Part shown: positions 9,192 through 18,966 of the stretch, in pieces
Numbering within the stretch: position 1 is the first letter of the stretch
Layout of the letters: each line of letters starts with the position of its first letter
Assembly: GCF_039908635.1 (NCBI RefSeq)
Contig: NZ_CP150918.1
Coordinates: forward strand, 3,033,001-3,097,000
Direction of reading: 5' to 3'
Source: Pseudomonas purpurea
GTDB taxonomy: Bacteria > Pseudomonadota > Gammaproteobacteria > Pseudomonadales > Pseudomonadaceae
DNA: 64,000 bases
The notes under the pieces: model-generated
The model's input: the letters and a program-made list of their open reading frames with translations, nothing else
The model's database searches: none
What the model was told of the DNA's origin: nothing
Program-made: the position numbers and the translations under genes

Positions 9192-11606
9192 ATGTACCTG
9201 ATCAACGGCCAACTGCGTGACGACCTCACGCTTGAAACCGCCCTTGCACTCCTGCAGCCCTGCTTGCCGCAACTGCTTGCGTATCCACCCAGCCATCAGA
9301 CCGTACTCGATTGCGCGGAGCGCTTTGCCCAACGATTGATGAGCGCAGATCACGACTTGACGCTCGATGACGATCAGCGTCAGGGCCTCATTGCCTTTTG
9401 CCAGCGCAGCACCCTGGCCGCCAAACTTGAGCGCGAACTGGGCACGCAGCCTGACTCACTGCGCCGTTTCGACTACACCCAGCCCCATTTCGAGCGCTGG
9501 TTGCCCCTGGGGCTGATCGTTCACATCACACCCGGCAATGCAGAGCTGCTGGGATTCTGTGCAACGCTCGAAGGATTGCTGGCCGGGAACGTCAACTGGT
9601 TGCGCCCCAGTTCCAGCGACAACGGCCTGAGCGCCCGACTGCTGGCGACCTTTCTTGAAAGCGACCCGAGCGACCATCTGAGCCCATACCTCGCGGTGAT
9701 TCCGGCGGCGACTCATGAAATCGCCTCGCTGTGCGCGCAGGCCAACGGTGTTTCCGCGTGGGGAGGTGAAACCGCGCTCAAGGCGATCGCCCAACAGATC
9801 CCAAGCGGATGCCGCTGGATCGACTGGGGGCACAAAATCAGCTTCGCCTACCTGTCACCTGATTCGGCCTCACCGCAAGCGCTGGATGCGTTGGTCGACG
9901 AAGTCTGTCGGCTCGACCAGCAAGCCTGCTCCAGCCCGCAATGGGTGTTGGTGGACAGCGACACACCCGCCGTTCTGCAACAGGTCGGTGAACAACTGGC
10001 CGAGGCATTCAACCGCCGGGCCCACCACTGGCCCGCACTGACACCGACGGCTCAGGAAGCGTCGGAAATCACCACCCGCGTGGCGCTGGCCCGACTCGAC
10101 CAAAGCTTCGCGGGCACCACGGGGCAGGTCTGGGGCGCGGCACAGTGGCGGATTGTCTGGGAACACCATCGCACGCTGGATGCCTCGCCCTTGTTCCGCA
10201 CATTGTTGTTACGACCGGTGCCACGATCCTTGATCGCCGAGACCTTGTTGCCGTGGCGGTGCCTGCTGCAAAGCTGTGCGTTGATCTGCGATCCATCGCA
10301 GACCGCGCCACTGGCCGAGGCCCTGCTCCACGCTGGCGTCACGCGCATCGCCCCGCCCCGGTCCATCCATGACGGCTACGCAGGCGAACCTCATGACGGG
10401 ATCTATGCCCTTTCACGCATGAGCCGTCGGGTGTCGGTGACCGTGGCTCCGGGGGTGCTGAGCCACCACGCAACGCTCGACAGCCCCACCGCGGTCCTGC
10501 CACCCCACGGCCCGGTGATGGACAAGGCAGCGCTCCTTCGCCAACCCGTCAGCCCGGCCGCCCGATTGTTTTTCCGTTCCGGGGGCAGCAGTGGCACGCC
10601 TGTGCTGGCGGGTTACAGCTATGGCGATTTCAATCGTCAGATGCGTGCCGCCGCCGACGGGTTGTTCAGCCTGGGACTGGACCCTCGGCAGGACCGGGCG
10701 ATGAACCTGTTCTACGGTTCAAACCTGTATGGCGGGCTCATGAGTTTCAGCCGGATTCTTGAATGGATGGACGTTGTGCAGTTGCCCATGGGCGGCCCGA
10801 CGGACGATGACTTCTCGGAAATTGCCCAGCTGATTGTCGACCAGCGCATCAACACCCTGGTCGGCATGCCGAACACCCTGCAGCGCCTGTTCCTGAGTGA
10901 ACAACCGCGTCTGCGCGCTTATGGCGGTATCAAGAAGGTCTTCATGGGGGGCGAACATGCGGGCGAGTCCAGCCGTGAGTTGATGAAGCGCTGCGGTGTG
11001 ACCACGGTCCGCTCCGCCCTTTACGGCTCGGTGGATGCCGGCCCGCTGGGTCATGCTTGCCCTGCGTCACCCGATGGGATTTTCCACCTGCTCGGCGATA
11101 TCCAGCATCTGGAAATTCTCGGCTTTGACAACGACGCCCCGGCCGGCCCTGAAGTCGTCGGGCGCCTGATTTTTACCTCGCACGCCCGCGAGGGCCAAGT
11201 CGTCAACCGGTATGACGTTGGTGACAGCGGTCGCTGGGTGACCGGCGACTGTGGATGCGGCTTGCGAACGCCACGTTTCGAACTGCTCCGGCGACACGGA
11301 AAGCTACTGCGTGTGGCCTCGTACTTTCTGTCCACCGATGACCTGGCACAACTGGCGGGGTGTGACGTGCAAATGGTGCTTGATTACGACGCGAACGGGT
11401 CCGAATGCCTGTTGGTGCGCACGGACGGTGATGCCGAAGCGGTGCGCCAGCGTTTGATGAGCAACCCGAATATTTCAATCGCGGTGAACTCTTCGCTGTT
11501 GCAACTGACCGTTCACTCGGTGCCCAAGTCTTTATTCGAGCGACACCCGCACAGCGGGAAGTCGCCGCTGATAATTGACTTGAGAAAACCTCACCTCGTT
11601 AGTTAA
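9192..11606 (+). CDS. LuxC-like acyl reductase fused to a PaaK-like adenylating domain
   Basis: 804 residues in one uninterrupted frame. Residues about 1-425 resemble LuxC, the NADPH-dependent reductase that takes an acyl thioester to an aldehyde: an HITPGNAE motif at 111-118 and the catalytic-cysteine segment LDQQACSSPQ with Cys246. Residues about 455-804 form a second, phenylacetate-CoA-ligase/CoF-synthetase-like domain: nucleotide loop RSGGSSGTPVLAGY from about 460, then YGSVDAGPLGHA, YDVGDSGRWV and a C-terminal lobe. In luminescent bacteria LuxC and the ligase are separate, so the fusion implies channelling from acid activation to reduction. AAGGAG lies 8 bases before the ATG. It is followed after 56 AT-rich bases by another PaaK-like gene. 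Confidence 0.85.
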   Translation: MYLINGQLRDDLTLETALALLQPCLPQLLAYPPSHQTVLDCAERFAQRLMSADHDLTLDDDQRQGLIAFCQRSTLAAKLERELGTQPDSLRRFDYTQPHFERWLPLGLIVHITPGNAELLGFCATLEGLLAGNVNWLRPSSSDNGLSARLLATFLESDPSDHLSPYLAVIPAATHEIASLCAQANGVSAWGGETALKAIAQQIPSGCRWIDWGHKISFAYLSPDSASPQALDALVDEVCRLDQQACSSPQWVLVDSDTPAVLQQVGEQLAEAFNRRAHHWPALTPTAQEASEITTRVALARLDQSFAGTTGQVWGAAQWRIVWEHHRTLDASPLFRTLLLRPVPRSLIAETLLPWRCLLQSCALICDPSQTAPLAEALLHAGVTRIAPPRSIHDGYAGEPHDGIYALSRMSRRVSVTVAPGVLSHHATLDSPTAVLPPHGPVMDKAALLRQPVSPAARLFFRSGGSSGTPVLAGYSYGDFNRQMRAAADGLFSLGLDPRQDRAMNLFYGSNLYGGLMSFSRILEWMDVVQLPMGGPTDDDFSEIAQLIVDQRINTLVGMPNTLQRLFLSEQPRLRAYGGIKKVFMGGEHAGESSRELMKRCGVTTVRSALYGSVDAGPLGHACPASPDGIFHLLGDIQHLEILGFDNDAPAGPEVVGRLIFTSHAREGQVVNRYDVGDSGRWVTGDCGCGLRTPRFELLRRHGKLLRVASYFLSTDDLAQLAGCDVQMVLDYDANGSECLLVRTDGDAEAVRQRLMSNPNISIAVNSSLLQLTVHSVPKSLFERHPHSGKSPLIIDLRKPHLVS

Positions 11607-11662
11607 CGCCTTCGCTGTGCTCAATGATTCAGCGATCTATTAAATAGAATAAGACTCACACC

Positions 11663-12944
11663 ATGATTTATTCAATTGAACAACTTGCCTTGCATGCCCG
11701 AACACGTTCGTTATTTTATGCTTCGCACTTTATCGACATACCCGAAGTTGATTTTAAACTTGAAGACTTGCCCTTGATCGATACCAGCACCTTCTGGAAC
11801 GACAGTCAGAACCTGGACACGTGGCCGGTACTCACGGATACCCCGCACGATGCACTGATTTTCAAGACCGGTGGCTCGACCAGCCAGGGAAAACGGGTGG
11901 TGTACACCCATGACGAATGGCAGCAGATGGTCCGCACGTTCGGTCAAGGCCTGGCGGCGCAGCTGAGCGCTGGCGACCGGGTAGCCAACCTGTTTTTTGC
12001 CGGGGACTTGTACGCCGGTTTTCTGTTTATTCACGCGTCATTGGCGCATGTCGGCGTCCCTGTTGCCGAGTTCCCCTTTACCGGCGAGGTCGACCCGACA
12101 ACCCTCGCGCAGGCCATCGGCGAACATCGCATCAATGTGCTGGCGGGTGTTCCCGCGCAGTTGCTGCGATTCGGTGCCTGGCTCGGGGAACAGCGGATCG
12201 TCCTGCCGCAGGTCACGACGGTGCTGTATGGCGGTGAAAGCCTGTTCGCTGCGCAGTTACCGATCCTTGAGCGGGTGTTCCCTAATGCCCGCATTGCCTC
12301 GGTGGGTTACGCCTGCGTCGATGCCGGGCTGGTGGGTGCCAGCACCCGCGATTGCGGGTTGGGTGAACACCGGGCCTTTGACGGACACACCCACGTGGAG
12401 ATTGTCGATGAACAGACCGGCGAAGTGATCGATGAGTGTGATCGCGCCGGCCCTGCTGGTAATCAGCAATCTGACGCGCCGGCTCATGCCGATGCTGCGC
12501 TATCCGGTCGGTGACCGTGCGTGCTGGCGTGAACCCTCGGGGAGCGCCCGACGCAAATTCGCCTTGCAGGGTCGCAGCGCACAGAGCCAGCGGGTGCGCG
12601 TCGGGATCGCCTCGCTGCTTGCAGACGAAATCAGCGAGATCGTTCAACGGCTGACGGGAAGCTTGCAATGGCAAGTGGTCATCCAGAGCGATGGCCACAA
12701 GGACCGCATCACCTTGAAATGGGCCGGCAACACGGATACCACGCCTGCCGTCGATCTGGCGCTGCGTGACACGCTGATTCATCACGATGCGGCGATCCGC
12801 CGGATGGTCGACGATGCTCAGCTCGAGGTTGAAGTGCTGCGGTGTTCCGCGACCGCTTTGCAGCTTCACCCCCGTAGCGGTAAGCACCTGCCGTTCCTGG
12901 ACCTGCGCCAGTACACCGCTAAACCGCTCGAGCGTACGCCATGA
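11663..12944 (+). pseudogene. Free-standing PaaK-like adenylating enzyme, frameshifted as read
   Basis: The two frames join to a 426-residue protein related to the C-terminal domain of the preceding gene. The nucleotide loop FKTGGSTSQGKRVVYTHDEW lies at about 66-85. A central VLYGGESLF and a C-terminal LTRRLMPMLRYPVGDRACW are typical of the PaaK/CoF-synthetase family. The break is at 12449-12453, where GGCCC should be GGCC so that the reading is RAGLLVISNL. Removing one C makes the length an exact multiple of three. The 3' end overlaps the GNAT start by 4 bases (ATGA), which implies translational coupling and argues against long-standing decay. It probably activates a second acid, or loads the same one, for the LuxC/LuxE-like pathway; the substrate is unknown. 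Confidence 0.8.
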
Positions 12945-13879
12945 ACACACTCAGGCTTCGCCGCTTCCGGCACGTGGATGCGGCGCCGGTGAGTGACCTG
13001 TTCCGTCAGGTTTACGGCCCGCGTTATGTGCAACCCGATGTGTATTTTCCCAACATGATCAGCCAGCACAACGCGAGCGGTCATTGGTACTCACTGTTGG
13101 CGGTGGATGGCGACACGGTGGTCGGCCATGCCGCGCTGTGCCGCGATCCACTTGACCCGGCGCACGCGGAGCTGGCGTTGATCCTGGTTCACCCCGACGC
13201 GCAAGGCCGGCACATCGCGACCCAACTCGGGCGTGAGCTGCTGCGCCGCTCATCTCGACTGGGGCTGGAAATCGTCTCGATCAAGCAAGTCACCAGCCAT
13301 CCATTTAGCCAGAAAATGGCCGGCACCCTCGGGTTTCACAGCACCGGGCTGCTGCCCGACTACGTGCCCTCACCCTTCGGCAACCCGCATCAGGAAACCA
13401 TCGTGCTGGGCTATGCGATGGTCAATGGGCATGCCCGACCGCTTCCGCCCCTGCACTGGCCTGATCGCTATCAGGCCTTGGGTGAGCGGTTGGCCGAGGC
13501 ATTCGGGATGTGCGCGGCGGTTGCGCAACGGCCAGCCCGGCCGTTGCAGGTTTGTCAGCACCATGAACGCATTGAGTTGACCGTCCAGAACCTGCGCTCA
13601 CAGACGATCGATCAACTGCGGCGGTTGCCTGAGCACTGGCTGGTTTCCCTCAGGCTTGAGCTTTCCCGGCGGTTCAGCCAACAGCTGGAAGCACTGTCAT
13701 TGGCAGGCTTTGTGTTTACCGGCCTGATGCCCGCGAGCCAGGGTTGGTTCGCGTTGTTTCATCGAGGCGCCAGGCACCAACCGCTGAAGCTGTGCTGTAC
13801 GCACATGCAACGGCTGCATGACGACGTGCAAGCGGTAGCTGCACACCGGGAAACACATCACGCGCCGTCAGCCGCCTGA
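12941..13879 (+). CDS. GNAT-family N-acetyltransferase with long C-terminal extension
   Basis: 312 residues. An N-terminal GNAT fold occupies about 1-165: the RxFRxVDAAPVSDLFRQVYG start, the LALILVHPDAQGRHIATQLGREL acetyl-CoA-binding region (Q/RxxGxG/A-like at about 87-95), and a C-terminal GFHSTGLLPDYV. The remaining 145 residues are not a second clear GNAT and are unrecognised. The ATG overlaps the stop of the preceding ligase, so it is part of the LuxE/LuxC-like operon and likely acylates an amine in that pathway (inference). The 3' end overlaps the convergent LysR gene by 12 bases, leaving no terminator between them. Confidence 0.8.
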   Translation: MNTLRLRRFRHVDAAPVSDLFRQVYGPRYVQPDVYFPNMISQHNASGHWYSLLAVDGDTVVGHAALCRDPLDPAHAELALILVHPDAQGRHIATQLGRELLRRSSRLGLEIVSIKQVTSHPFSQKMAGTLGFHSTGLLPDYVPSPFGNPHQETIVLGYAMVNGHARPLPPLHWPDRYQALGERLAEAFGMCAAVAQRPARPLQVCQHHERIELTVQNLRSQTIDQLRRLPEHWLVSLRLELSRRFSQQLEALSLAGFVFTGLMPASQGWFALFHRGARHQPLKLCCTHMQRLHDDVQAVAAHRETHHAPSAA

Positions 13880-14743
13880 ATCCGGGCGGCGGAAACCGAT
13901 GTCAGGTTCTGCGCACAGCGCCGCCAACCAATCGACAAACACCCTCACCCGCTGGGACAACTGGCGATGAGGGGGATACAACGCCGTCAGGGGCAACCCT
14001 GGCGGCGGCATTTCCTTGAGCAGTTCGCACAAGCTGCCCTCACGCAACTGCCGCGCAACATGGTAGTAAGGCGTTTGCACCAGACCGTACCCGGCTTCGC
14101 ACGCCGCCAGGTAACCATCGGCGCTGTTGACGGACACCTGTTTGGGCAGGTCGAACAAGCGCAGTTGTGATTCGACCAGAAACTCCAGACCGTACCGCTT
14201 ACCTGTGGTGTTGGAGAAATACTCAACCATCTGATGCCCTGCCAAGTCGTCCAGGCAACGCGGAATGCCCCGCGCTTGCAAGTAGGCAGGACTGGCACAC
14301 GTGACCTGATCCAGGATGACCAACGGCCGGGCCACCAACGAGTCGTCGAGTACCGGCCCGCCCCGCACCACGCAATCGACACCCTCGCGAATCAAATCCA
14401 CGGGGCGGTCATTGAGGCCGATCTCCAACCGGATCAGCGGATAGCGAGCCGTGAACCCTGGCAGCGCCGCCATGATCACGGAGCGCCCGGTCGAGAACAC
14501 CGCCTCGGTTTCATCCAGGTCCGCCAACAGCCGAACGCAGCGCTCATAGTAGGCGGCCCCGTCGAGGGTCGGATTCACCTGCCGCGTGGTGCGTTGCAAC
14601 AGCTGCACACCCAGGTGCGCTTCAAGCTGCTTGATCAGGATGGTCACCGAAGCGCGCGGCAGTTGCAGACTGTCAGCAGCCTTGGCGAAACCGCCCAGCT
14701 CGACAATTCGCGTGAACACACGCATGGCGTTAAACCGATCCAT
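13868..14743 (-). CDS. LysR-type regulator with a shortened effector domain
   Basis: 291 residues. The N-terminal winged helix (MDRFNAMRVFTRIVELGGFAKAAD..., about 1-60) and linker helix are normal. The effector domain begins abruptly: DETEAVFS is followed directly by TGRSVIMAALPGF, without the usual 15-20 residues (a [RK]GxLRV beta strand) that open the domain in this subfamily. The junction is near base 14491. The rest, ending about residue 285, is normal for the AphB/CrgA-like group. It is divergent from an aldo/keto reductase 117 bases away, which such regulators usually control. An in-frame deletion or a natural short form are both possible. Confidence 0.85.
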   Translation of the reverse strand: MDRFNAMRVFTRIVELGGFAKAADSLQLPRASVTILIKQLEAHLGVQLLQRTTRQVNPTLDGAAYYERCVRLLADLDETEAVFSTGRSVIMAALPGFTARYPLIRLEIGLNDRPVDLIREGVDCVVRGGPVLDDSLVARPLVILDQVTCASPAYLQARGIPRCLDDLAGHQMVEYFSNTTGKRYGLEFLVESQLRLFDLPKQVSVNSADGYLAACEAGYGLVQTPYYHVARQLREGSLCELLKEMPPPGLPLTALYPPHRQLSQRVRVFVDWLAALCAEPDIGFRRPDSGG

Positions 14744-14860
14744 GGATTGATTTGCTCGTTGATTATTTAGAAATTACAAACAGTGATAGTGCTTTTAGCC
14801 GGTTTATCCTGCGTTTGTCGAGCGTCACACTGCGCACCTCATCTTAAGGAGCTCACTGCA

Positions 14861-15856
14861 ATGCACACTCGTCAACTGGGTAAAAACGGTCCACAAGTTT
14901 CCGCCATCGGCCTGGGCTGCATGGGTATGAGCGATTTCTACACCACCGGTACCGACACTACCGAGGCCATCGCAACCCTGCACCGGGCGCTGGAAATGGG
15001 CATCACGCTGCTGGATACCGCCGACATGTACGGCCCGCACACCAATGAAGAACTGATTGGCAAAGCCATCGTCGGCAAGCGCGACCAGGTGTTCCTGGCG
15101 AGCAAGTTCGGCATCGTCCGCGACCCGCAGAACCCCGGTGGACGCGGCATCAATGGCCGCCCGGAATACATTCGCGCCTCGATTGACGGCACCCTGAAAC
15201 GCCTGGGTATCGACACCCTGGATTTGTATTACCAGCACCGGATCGACCCCGAAGTCGCCATCGAGGAAACCGTTGGCGCGATGGCCGAGCTGGTCACGGC
15301 CGGCAAGGTGCGTTATCTGGGCTTGAGCGAAGCGTCGGCGCAAACCCTGGAGCGGGCGCACAAGGTTCACCCCATCAGTGCGTTGCAAAGCGAGTATTCG
15401 TTGTGGAGCCGCGATCAGGAGCACAACGGCTGCCTTGCGACGTGCCAGCGCCTAGGCGTGGCCTTCGTGCCTTACAGCCCTTTGGGCCGGGGCTTTCTGA
15501 CCGGTGCATTGAAAAGTCCCGACGACTTTGCCGCAGACGATTACCGACGCTTCAACCCGCGCTTTCAGGGGGAGAATTTCGCCAGGAACCTGCTACTGGT
15601 CAAGCAAGTACAAGCGTTGGCCGCAGAGAAAGGCGTGACGGCCGGGCAATTGGCGCTGGCCTGGGTACTGGCGCAAGGCGACTACCTGATCCCGATTCCC
15701 GGCACCAAGCAACGTACGTATCTGGAGGAAAACATTGCTGCGCTGGACGTTGTATTGAGCAGCGCCGAGTTGCAGGCACTGGAGGCGATTTTTCCAGAAG
15801 ATGCCGCTGCGGGTCTGCGCTACCCGCAAGAGGTCATGGAAATGCTCAATCAATAG
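14861..15856 (+). CDS. Aldo/keto reductase
   Basis: 331 residues, a standard NADPH-dependent aldo/keto reductase barrel. The catalytic tetrad is visible: Asp in LLDTADMYG with the Tyr in the same segment, Lys in VFLASKFG and His in [10 protein letters not shown]. The C-terminal cofactor segment [18 protein letters not shown] is also typical. ATG 14861 has TAAGGAG 8 bases upstream and is preferred over an in-frame start 78 bases earlier with no ribosome-binding site. It is divergently paired with the LysR regulator, which probably controls it. Substrates are likely small aldehydes or ketones; a link to the aldehyde chemistry of the upstream LuxC-like operon is speculative. Confidence 0.88.
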   Translation: MHTRQLGKNGPQVSAIGLGCMGMSDFYTTGTDTTEAIATLHRALEMGITLLDTADMYGPHTNEELIGKAIVGKRDQVFLASKFGIVRDPQNPGGRGINGRPEYIRASIDGTLKRLGIDTLDLYYQHRIDPEVAIEETVGAMAELVTAGKVRYLGLSEASAQTLERAHKVHPISALQSEYSLWSRDQEHNGCLATCQRLGVAFVPYSPLGRGFLTGALKSPDDFAADDYRRFNPRFQGENFARNLLLVKQVQALAAEKGVTAGQLALAWVLAQGDYLIPIPGTKQRTYLEENIAALDVVLSSAELQALEAIFPEDAAAGLRYPQEVMEMLNQ

Positions 15857-15865
15857 CACCACTGT

Positions 15866-15890
15866 GCATGGGCCCGCATCGGGCCCATGC
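15866..15890. terminator. Perfect 11-bp hairpin between convergent genes
   Basis: GCATGGGCCCG (15866-15876) and CGGGCCCATGC (15880-15890) pair perfectly around a CAT loop. It lies between the aldo/keto reductase stop and the stop of the convergent unknown gene. There is no T-run, so it may act as a bidirectional 3'-end structure rather than a strong intrinsic terminator. Confidence 0.6.
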
Positions 15891-15899
15891 CATTGAACA

Positions 15900-16433
15900 T
15901 CAAACGACGCTTTTGATGCCTTTAGTGTTCGGTGGTGCGGTGGTGCCATTGCCCTTGCCGTATTCGAACAGGTTCTGCAGTACGTAAATGGCTTTCTTGT
16001 ACTCGGGAATCAAGCCGTTGGCGTACTTGTTGCCCTTCAGGTTATTGCTCTGGATCGTGTCCAGTTGCGTGGCGAAATACTCCAGCGCATTGAATTTTTC
16101 GTCTTCTTTCTGAATGCCGAAACGGTCGAACTTGTCACCGGCGTTCATCAGCGTCAGGTACGTCACATCGGTGATCAGGCCTTGCCCTTTCAAAAAGGCG
16201 CTCATGCTGCCCAGTTGCTTGGGGGTGACACTTTGCGGATCGAAACCCTTGACGTTTCTATGCAGCTTCAGGGCATCCATCTTGGCCGTATCCAGCGCTG
16301 CCGGATTGTTACCCACCAGGGTCAACATCTGCCGCAGCTTGGCGCTCTGGCTGACCTGCTTGCCCGCGTTAGGACTTTCACGAACCAATAGGCCGGCCTT
16401 GCTGGTCCAGCCTCCAACGTTGCCGATGGTCAT
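15900..16433 (-). CDS. Unrecognised 177-residue protein
   Basis: The protein begins MTIGNVGGWTSKAGLL. The start was chosen because AGGAG lies about 7 bases upstream, whereas the longer frame (from 16487) has no ribosome-binding site. There is no signal peptide or membrane helix. It is rich in Lys, Asn and Gln and predicted mostly helical, with a segment LRQMLTLVGNNPAALDTAKMDALKL and a Gly/Thr/Pro tail (GKGNGTTAPPNTKG). The N-terminal GNVGGWTSKAG lacks a classical secretion signal, but Gly/Ser-rich unstructured starts occur in type III or other Sec-independent substrates; this is only a suggestion. I do not recognise the family. Confidence 0.65.
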   Translation of the reverse strand: MTIGNVGGWTSKAGLLVRESPNAGKQVSQSAKLRQMLTLVGNNPAALDTAKMDALKLHRNVKGFDPQSVTPKQLGSMSAFLKGQGLITDVTYLTLMNAGDKFDRFGIQKEDEKFNALEYFATQLDTIQSNNLKGNKYANGLIPEYKKAIYVLQNLFEYGKGNGTTAPPNTKGIKSVV

Positions 16434-16869
16434 GACCTGGCTCCTGTTATTTGCATGTGGAAGACACAAGTCATTCGTTGCTGACATCCCTGTAGGGTGC
16501 GCATGAAAAATCCTTGTTGAGTCGATGTATGTGCCTCAAGTATCGGCAGGGCCCCGACCCTCTCCAACAAATATTTCCGCTTTTTACAATTTTCGTACAT
16601 TTACGATACAAATCCACAACGCCCCGGTTTTACTAGCCAAAACAATTGTTTAACAAACCAGCGAGGGCCTCTGAAAACCCTTTGTGACGGGTTTTATACG
16701 ATTTGCTGATGAGGTTTTCCGGCAAACCAACGCTGTGACCAACCGGTCGTCTGTCAGCGACCGAATCTTGCACGCTCGTACTAAAGGCGTGCTTTCCCGG
16801 GCCGATAACGTCTCAAAGCTCCGACACTTCAAGCGTCGAATAACAAGAACGCTCCACAAGGACAGGCCC
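16434..16869. other. Divergent intergenic region, no gene seen
   Basis: 436 bases between the unknown minus-strand gene and the chemoreceptor. The part at about 16560-16660 is AT-rich (runs such as CTTTTTACAATTTTCG) and probably carries promoters for both. The chemoreceptor frame is open further upstream to 16684, but the ATG at 16870 is the supported start. Confidence 0.5.
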
Positions 16870-18864
16870 ATGCCCGCATTGCGCACGATTCAAGCCCGCT
16901 ACACCTCGTTTCTGGTCCTGTTTATCCTGGTGCTGTTCGGGTTGACCGTGGCCGGCATCAGCCAGTTGGTGGCCCCCAAGCTGCGGCACACCGAAGAACA
17001 GGTGGTGCTGAACCGCATTGGTGAAGTGGCACAACAGATCCAGGGCGAACTGAACAAGGTTCAGGCGCAGCAACGCACTATCACCCAAACCATTCCACTG
17101 CTCGACAGCACCACCATTGATACGGTGCTGCCCGGCCTGGTGGATCAGTACGGCGAGCTCAAGGTGTTCGGCGGCGGTATCTGGCCGCTGCCCGGCCAGC
17201 GTGAGGCTGGGCGCAACAAGTTCAGCACCTTCTGGCACCGCGATGCCTCGGGCAAACTGGCGGTCAACACCTTCTGGAACAGTGACGCCGCGCCCAACTA
17301 CTACGACCAGGCCTGGTACAAGGGCGGCATGCAAACGCCCCGTGGCCAATGCGCCTGGGCTGCCGCCTATAAAGATGACGCCAGTGCCGAACCCCGCACC
17401 AACTGCGCCATGGCGATCACTCGCGATGGCGTGCCGTACGGGGTGTCGACCATCGACGTGACCCTGGGCTTCTTCAACGATCTGGTCGCGCGCAAGGAAA
17501 AAGACCTGGGCGCCGAAATGCTGATCGTCGAGGCCGACGGCAAGATCATCAGCAACAGCTCGCGCATCAACGGCCCGATCGTGCTGAAAAACATCAGCGA
17601 CCTCGCCGCCAGCTCAGCGCTTGCCGCCCAGGTGAAGACAGCGCTGGGCCGCCGCGACGCCACATTGCAGCGGGTCGAGTTTGACAATCAGGGCGTGGCG
17701 AATACCTTCTTCATGCGCCCCATCGAAGGCACGCCATGGTTCCTCGCCACTGCCTTGCCGACCCAACTCATCACCGCCCAACGTGACGATGTACTCGGTA
17801 CGCTGAGCCTGTTGCAGATCCCGATGGTGATCCTGCTGGTGCTGTTGCAGATGTATGCAATACGCCAGTTGATCCAGCGCATGACCGCCCTGAAAGCCAA
17901 CATCGATGCGCTGTCGGCCGGCGACGCCGACCTGACCCGACGCATCACCATCCGCGCCGAAGATGAACTGGGCGCCATCGGTCACTCGGTCAACACCTTC
18001 ATCGCCTACCTGCAAAGCATGATCGGCGAAGTCACCCAGGCCACCGGGGCCATGGCCTCCAGCCTGGAAAAACTCCAGCAGACGTCAGCCCAGACCAACC
18101 AGATCCTGGTGCGCCACGCCAGCGAAACCGACCAGACCGTCACCGCCATCACCGAAATGAGTTCCACCGCCGACAGCGTTGCCGAGAATGCCGCCGAAAC
18201 CGCCGCTTTCACCCAGCGCGCCAACGAACACGCCGACCGCTCGCGGGTGGTGGTCGGGGAAGCGTCCAGCAGCGTGATTGCCCTGATCGACGAAGTCGCC
18301 AGCGCCACGCACAAGGTCGAAAGCATGCAGCAGGATGCCCAGCGCATTACCGAAATCCTTGGGGTGATCGGGGCGATTGCCGGGCAAACCAACCTGCTGG
18401 CGTTGAACGCAGCGATTGAAGCAGCCCGGGCCGGTGAACAAGGGCGCGGTTTTGCGGTGGTCGCCGACGAGGTCCGCGCCCTCGCCGCCCGCACCCAGGA
18501 CAGCACCTCGCAAATCAATGAAATGCTCAGCCGCCTGACCCAGGGTGTCAGTTCCTCGGTGACCGCCATGGAAAACACCCAGGCCAGTTGCCAATCCGCT
18601 GCCGACGCCACGGCACGGGTTAACGCCGGGCTGGATGAAATGGCCGGCTCCGTCAGCCACATCAACAGCCTGAGCACCCAGATCGCCACGGCCGCCGAAC
18701 AACAGAGCGCCGTGACCGAAGAGATCAACCGCAGCATGGTGCAGATCCGCCACATGGTCGATGAACTGGTGCAAAGCGGCCACGCGACCGAGCTCAATAC
18801 CCGCCAACTGCTCGAAGCCAACGGCCGGGTCAGCTCGATCATGGGGCGCTTCAAGGTGCGTTGA
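16870..18864 (+). CDS. Methyl-accepting chemotaxis protein with dCache sensor
   Basis: 664 residues. Membrane helix 1 is at about 12-34 and helix 2 at about 307-327. Between them lies a periplasmic double-Cache (dCache_1) ligand domain of roughly 270 residues, including the [14 protein letters not shown] and GVSTIDVTL segments typical of pseudomonad amino-acid and amine receptors. A HAMP domain (about 328-382) and a cytoplasmic signalling rod follow, with the conserved hairpin tip around residues 500-550 ([21 protein letters not shown] and [13 protein letters not shown] segments). There is no C-terminal CheR-docking pentapeptide (the end is GRFKVR). ATG 16870 has AAGGA upstream. It stands alone, without che genes. 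The ligand cannot be told from sequence. Confidence 0.9.
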   Translation: MPALRTIQARYTSFLVLFILVLFGLTVAGISQLVAPKLRHTEEQVVLNRIGEVAQQIQGELNKVQAQQRTITQTIPLLDSTTIDTVLPGLVDQYGELKVFGGGIWPLPGQREAGRNKFSTFWHRDASGKLAVNTFWNSDAAPNYYDQAWYKGGMQTPRGQCAWAAAYKDDASAEPRTNCAMAITRDGVPYGVSTIDVTLGFFNDLVARKEKDLGAEMLIVEADGKIISNSSRINGPIVLKNISDLAASSALAAQVKTALGRRDATLQRVEFDNQGVANTFFMRPIEGTPWFLATALPTQLITAQRDDVLGTLSLLQIPMVILLVLLQMYAIRQLIQRMTALKANIDALSAGDADLTRRITIRAEDELGAIGHSVNTFIAYLQSMIGEVTQATGAMASSLEKLQQTSAQTNQILVRHASETDQTVTAITEMSSTADSVAENAAETAAFTQRANEHADRSRVVVGEASSSVIALIDEVASATHKVESMQQDAQRITEILGVIGAIAGQTNLLALNAAIEAARAGEQGRGFAVVADEVRALAARTQDSTSQINEMLSRLTQGVSSSVTAMENTQASCQSAADATARVNAGLDEMAGSVSHINSLSTQIATAAEQQSAVTEEINRSMVQIRHMVDELVQSGHATELNTRQLLEANGRVSSIMGRFKVR

Positions 18865-18872
18865 GCCTGTGG

Positions 18873-18888
18873 CTGACAAATCTGTAAT
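18873..18888 (+). promoter_or_regulatory. CopR-like copper-responsive operator
   Basis: The sequence CTGACA (18873-18878), five bases, then GTAAT (18884-18888) matches the CTGACA-n5-GTAAT consensus I recall for the copper regulator CopR in P. aeruginosa. It lies 98 bases upstream of copA, so copAB is probably induced by copper through a CopRS system encoded elsewhere. Confidence 0.6.
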
Positions 18889-18925
18889 CCGCGCCTCAGT
18901 TTCCTGACAGCGCCCACGGAATAAG

Positions 18926-18966
18926 GTCCCGTCACTCCTGAATCATCAGGCCTGACGGGACTTTTT
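18926..18966 (+). terminator. Terminator-like hairpin immediately before copA (leader structure)
   Basis: GTCCCGTCA (18926-18934) pairs perfectly with TGACGGGAC (18953-18961), an inner CCTGA/TCAGG pair extends the stem, and five T follow (18962-18966). The structure ends only 4 bases before the copA ATG and occupies the place of the ribosome-binding site. It lies downstream of the CopR-like box, so it is in the copA leader rather than between transcription units. Confidence 0.7.

Noticed and set aside
8060..11606. Bioluminescence (lux) operon
   Set aside because: LuxC- and LuxE-like genes are present, but no luxA, luxB or luxD lies in the window, and the neighbours are a transporter, extra ligases and a GNAT.
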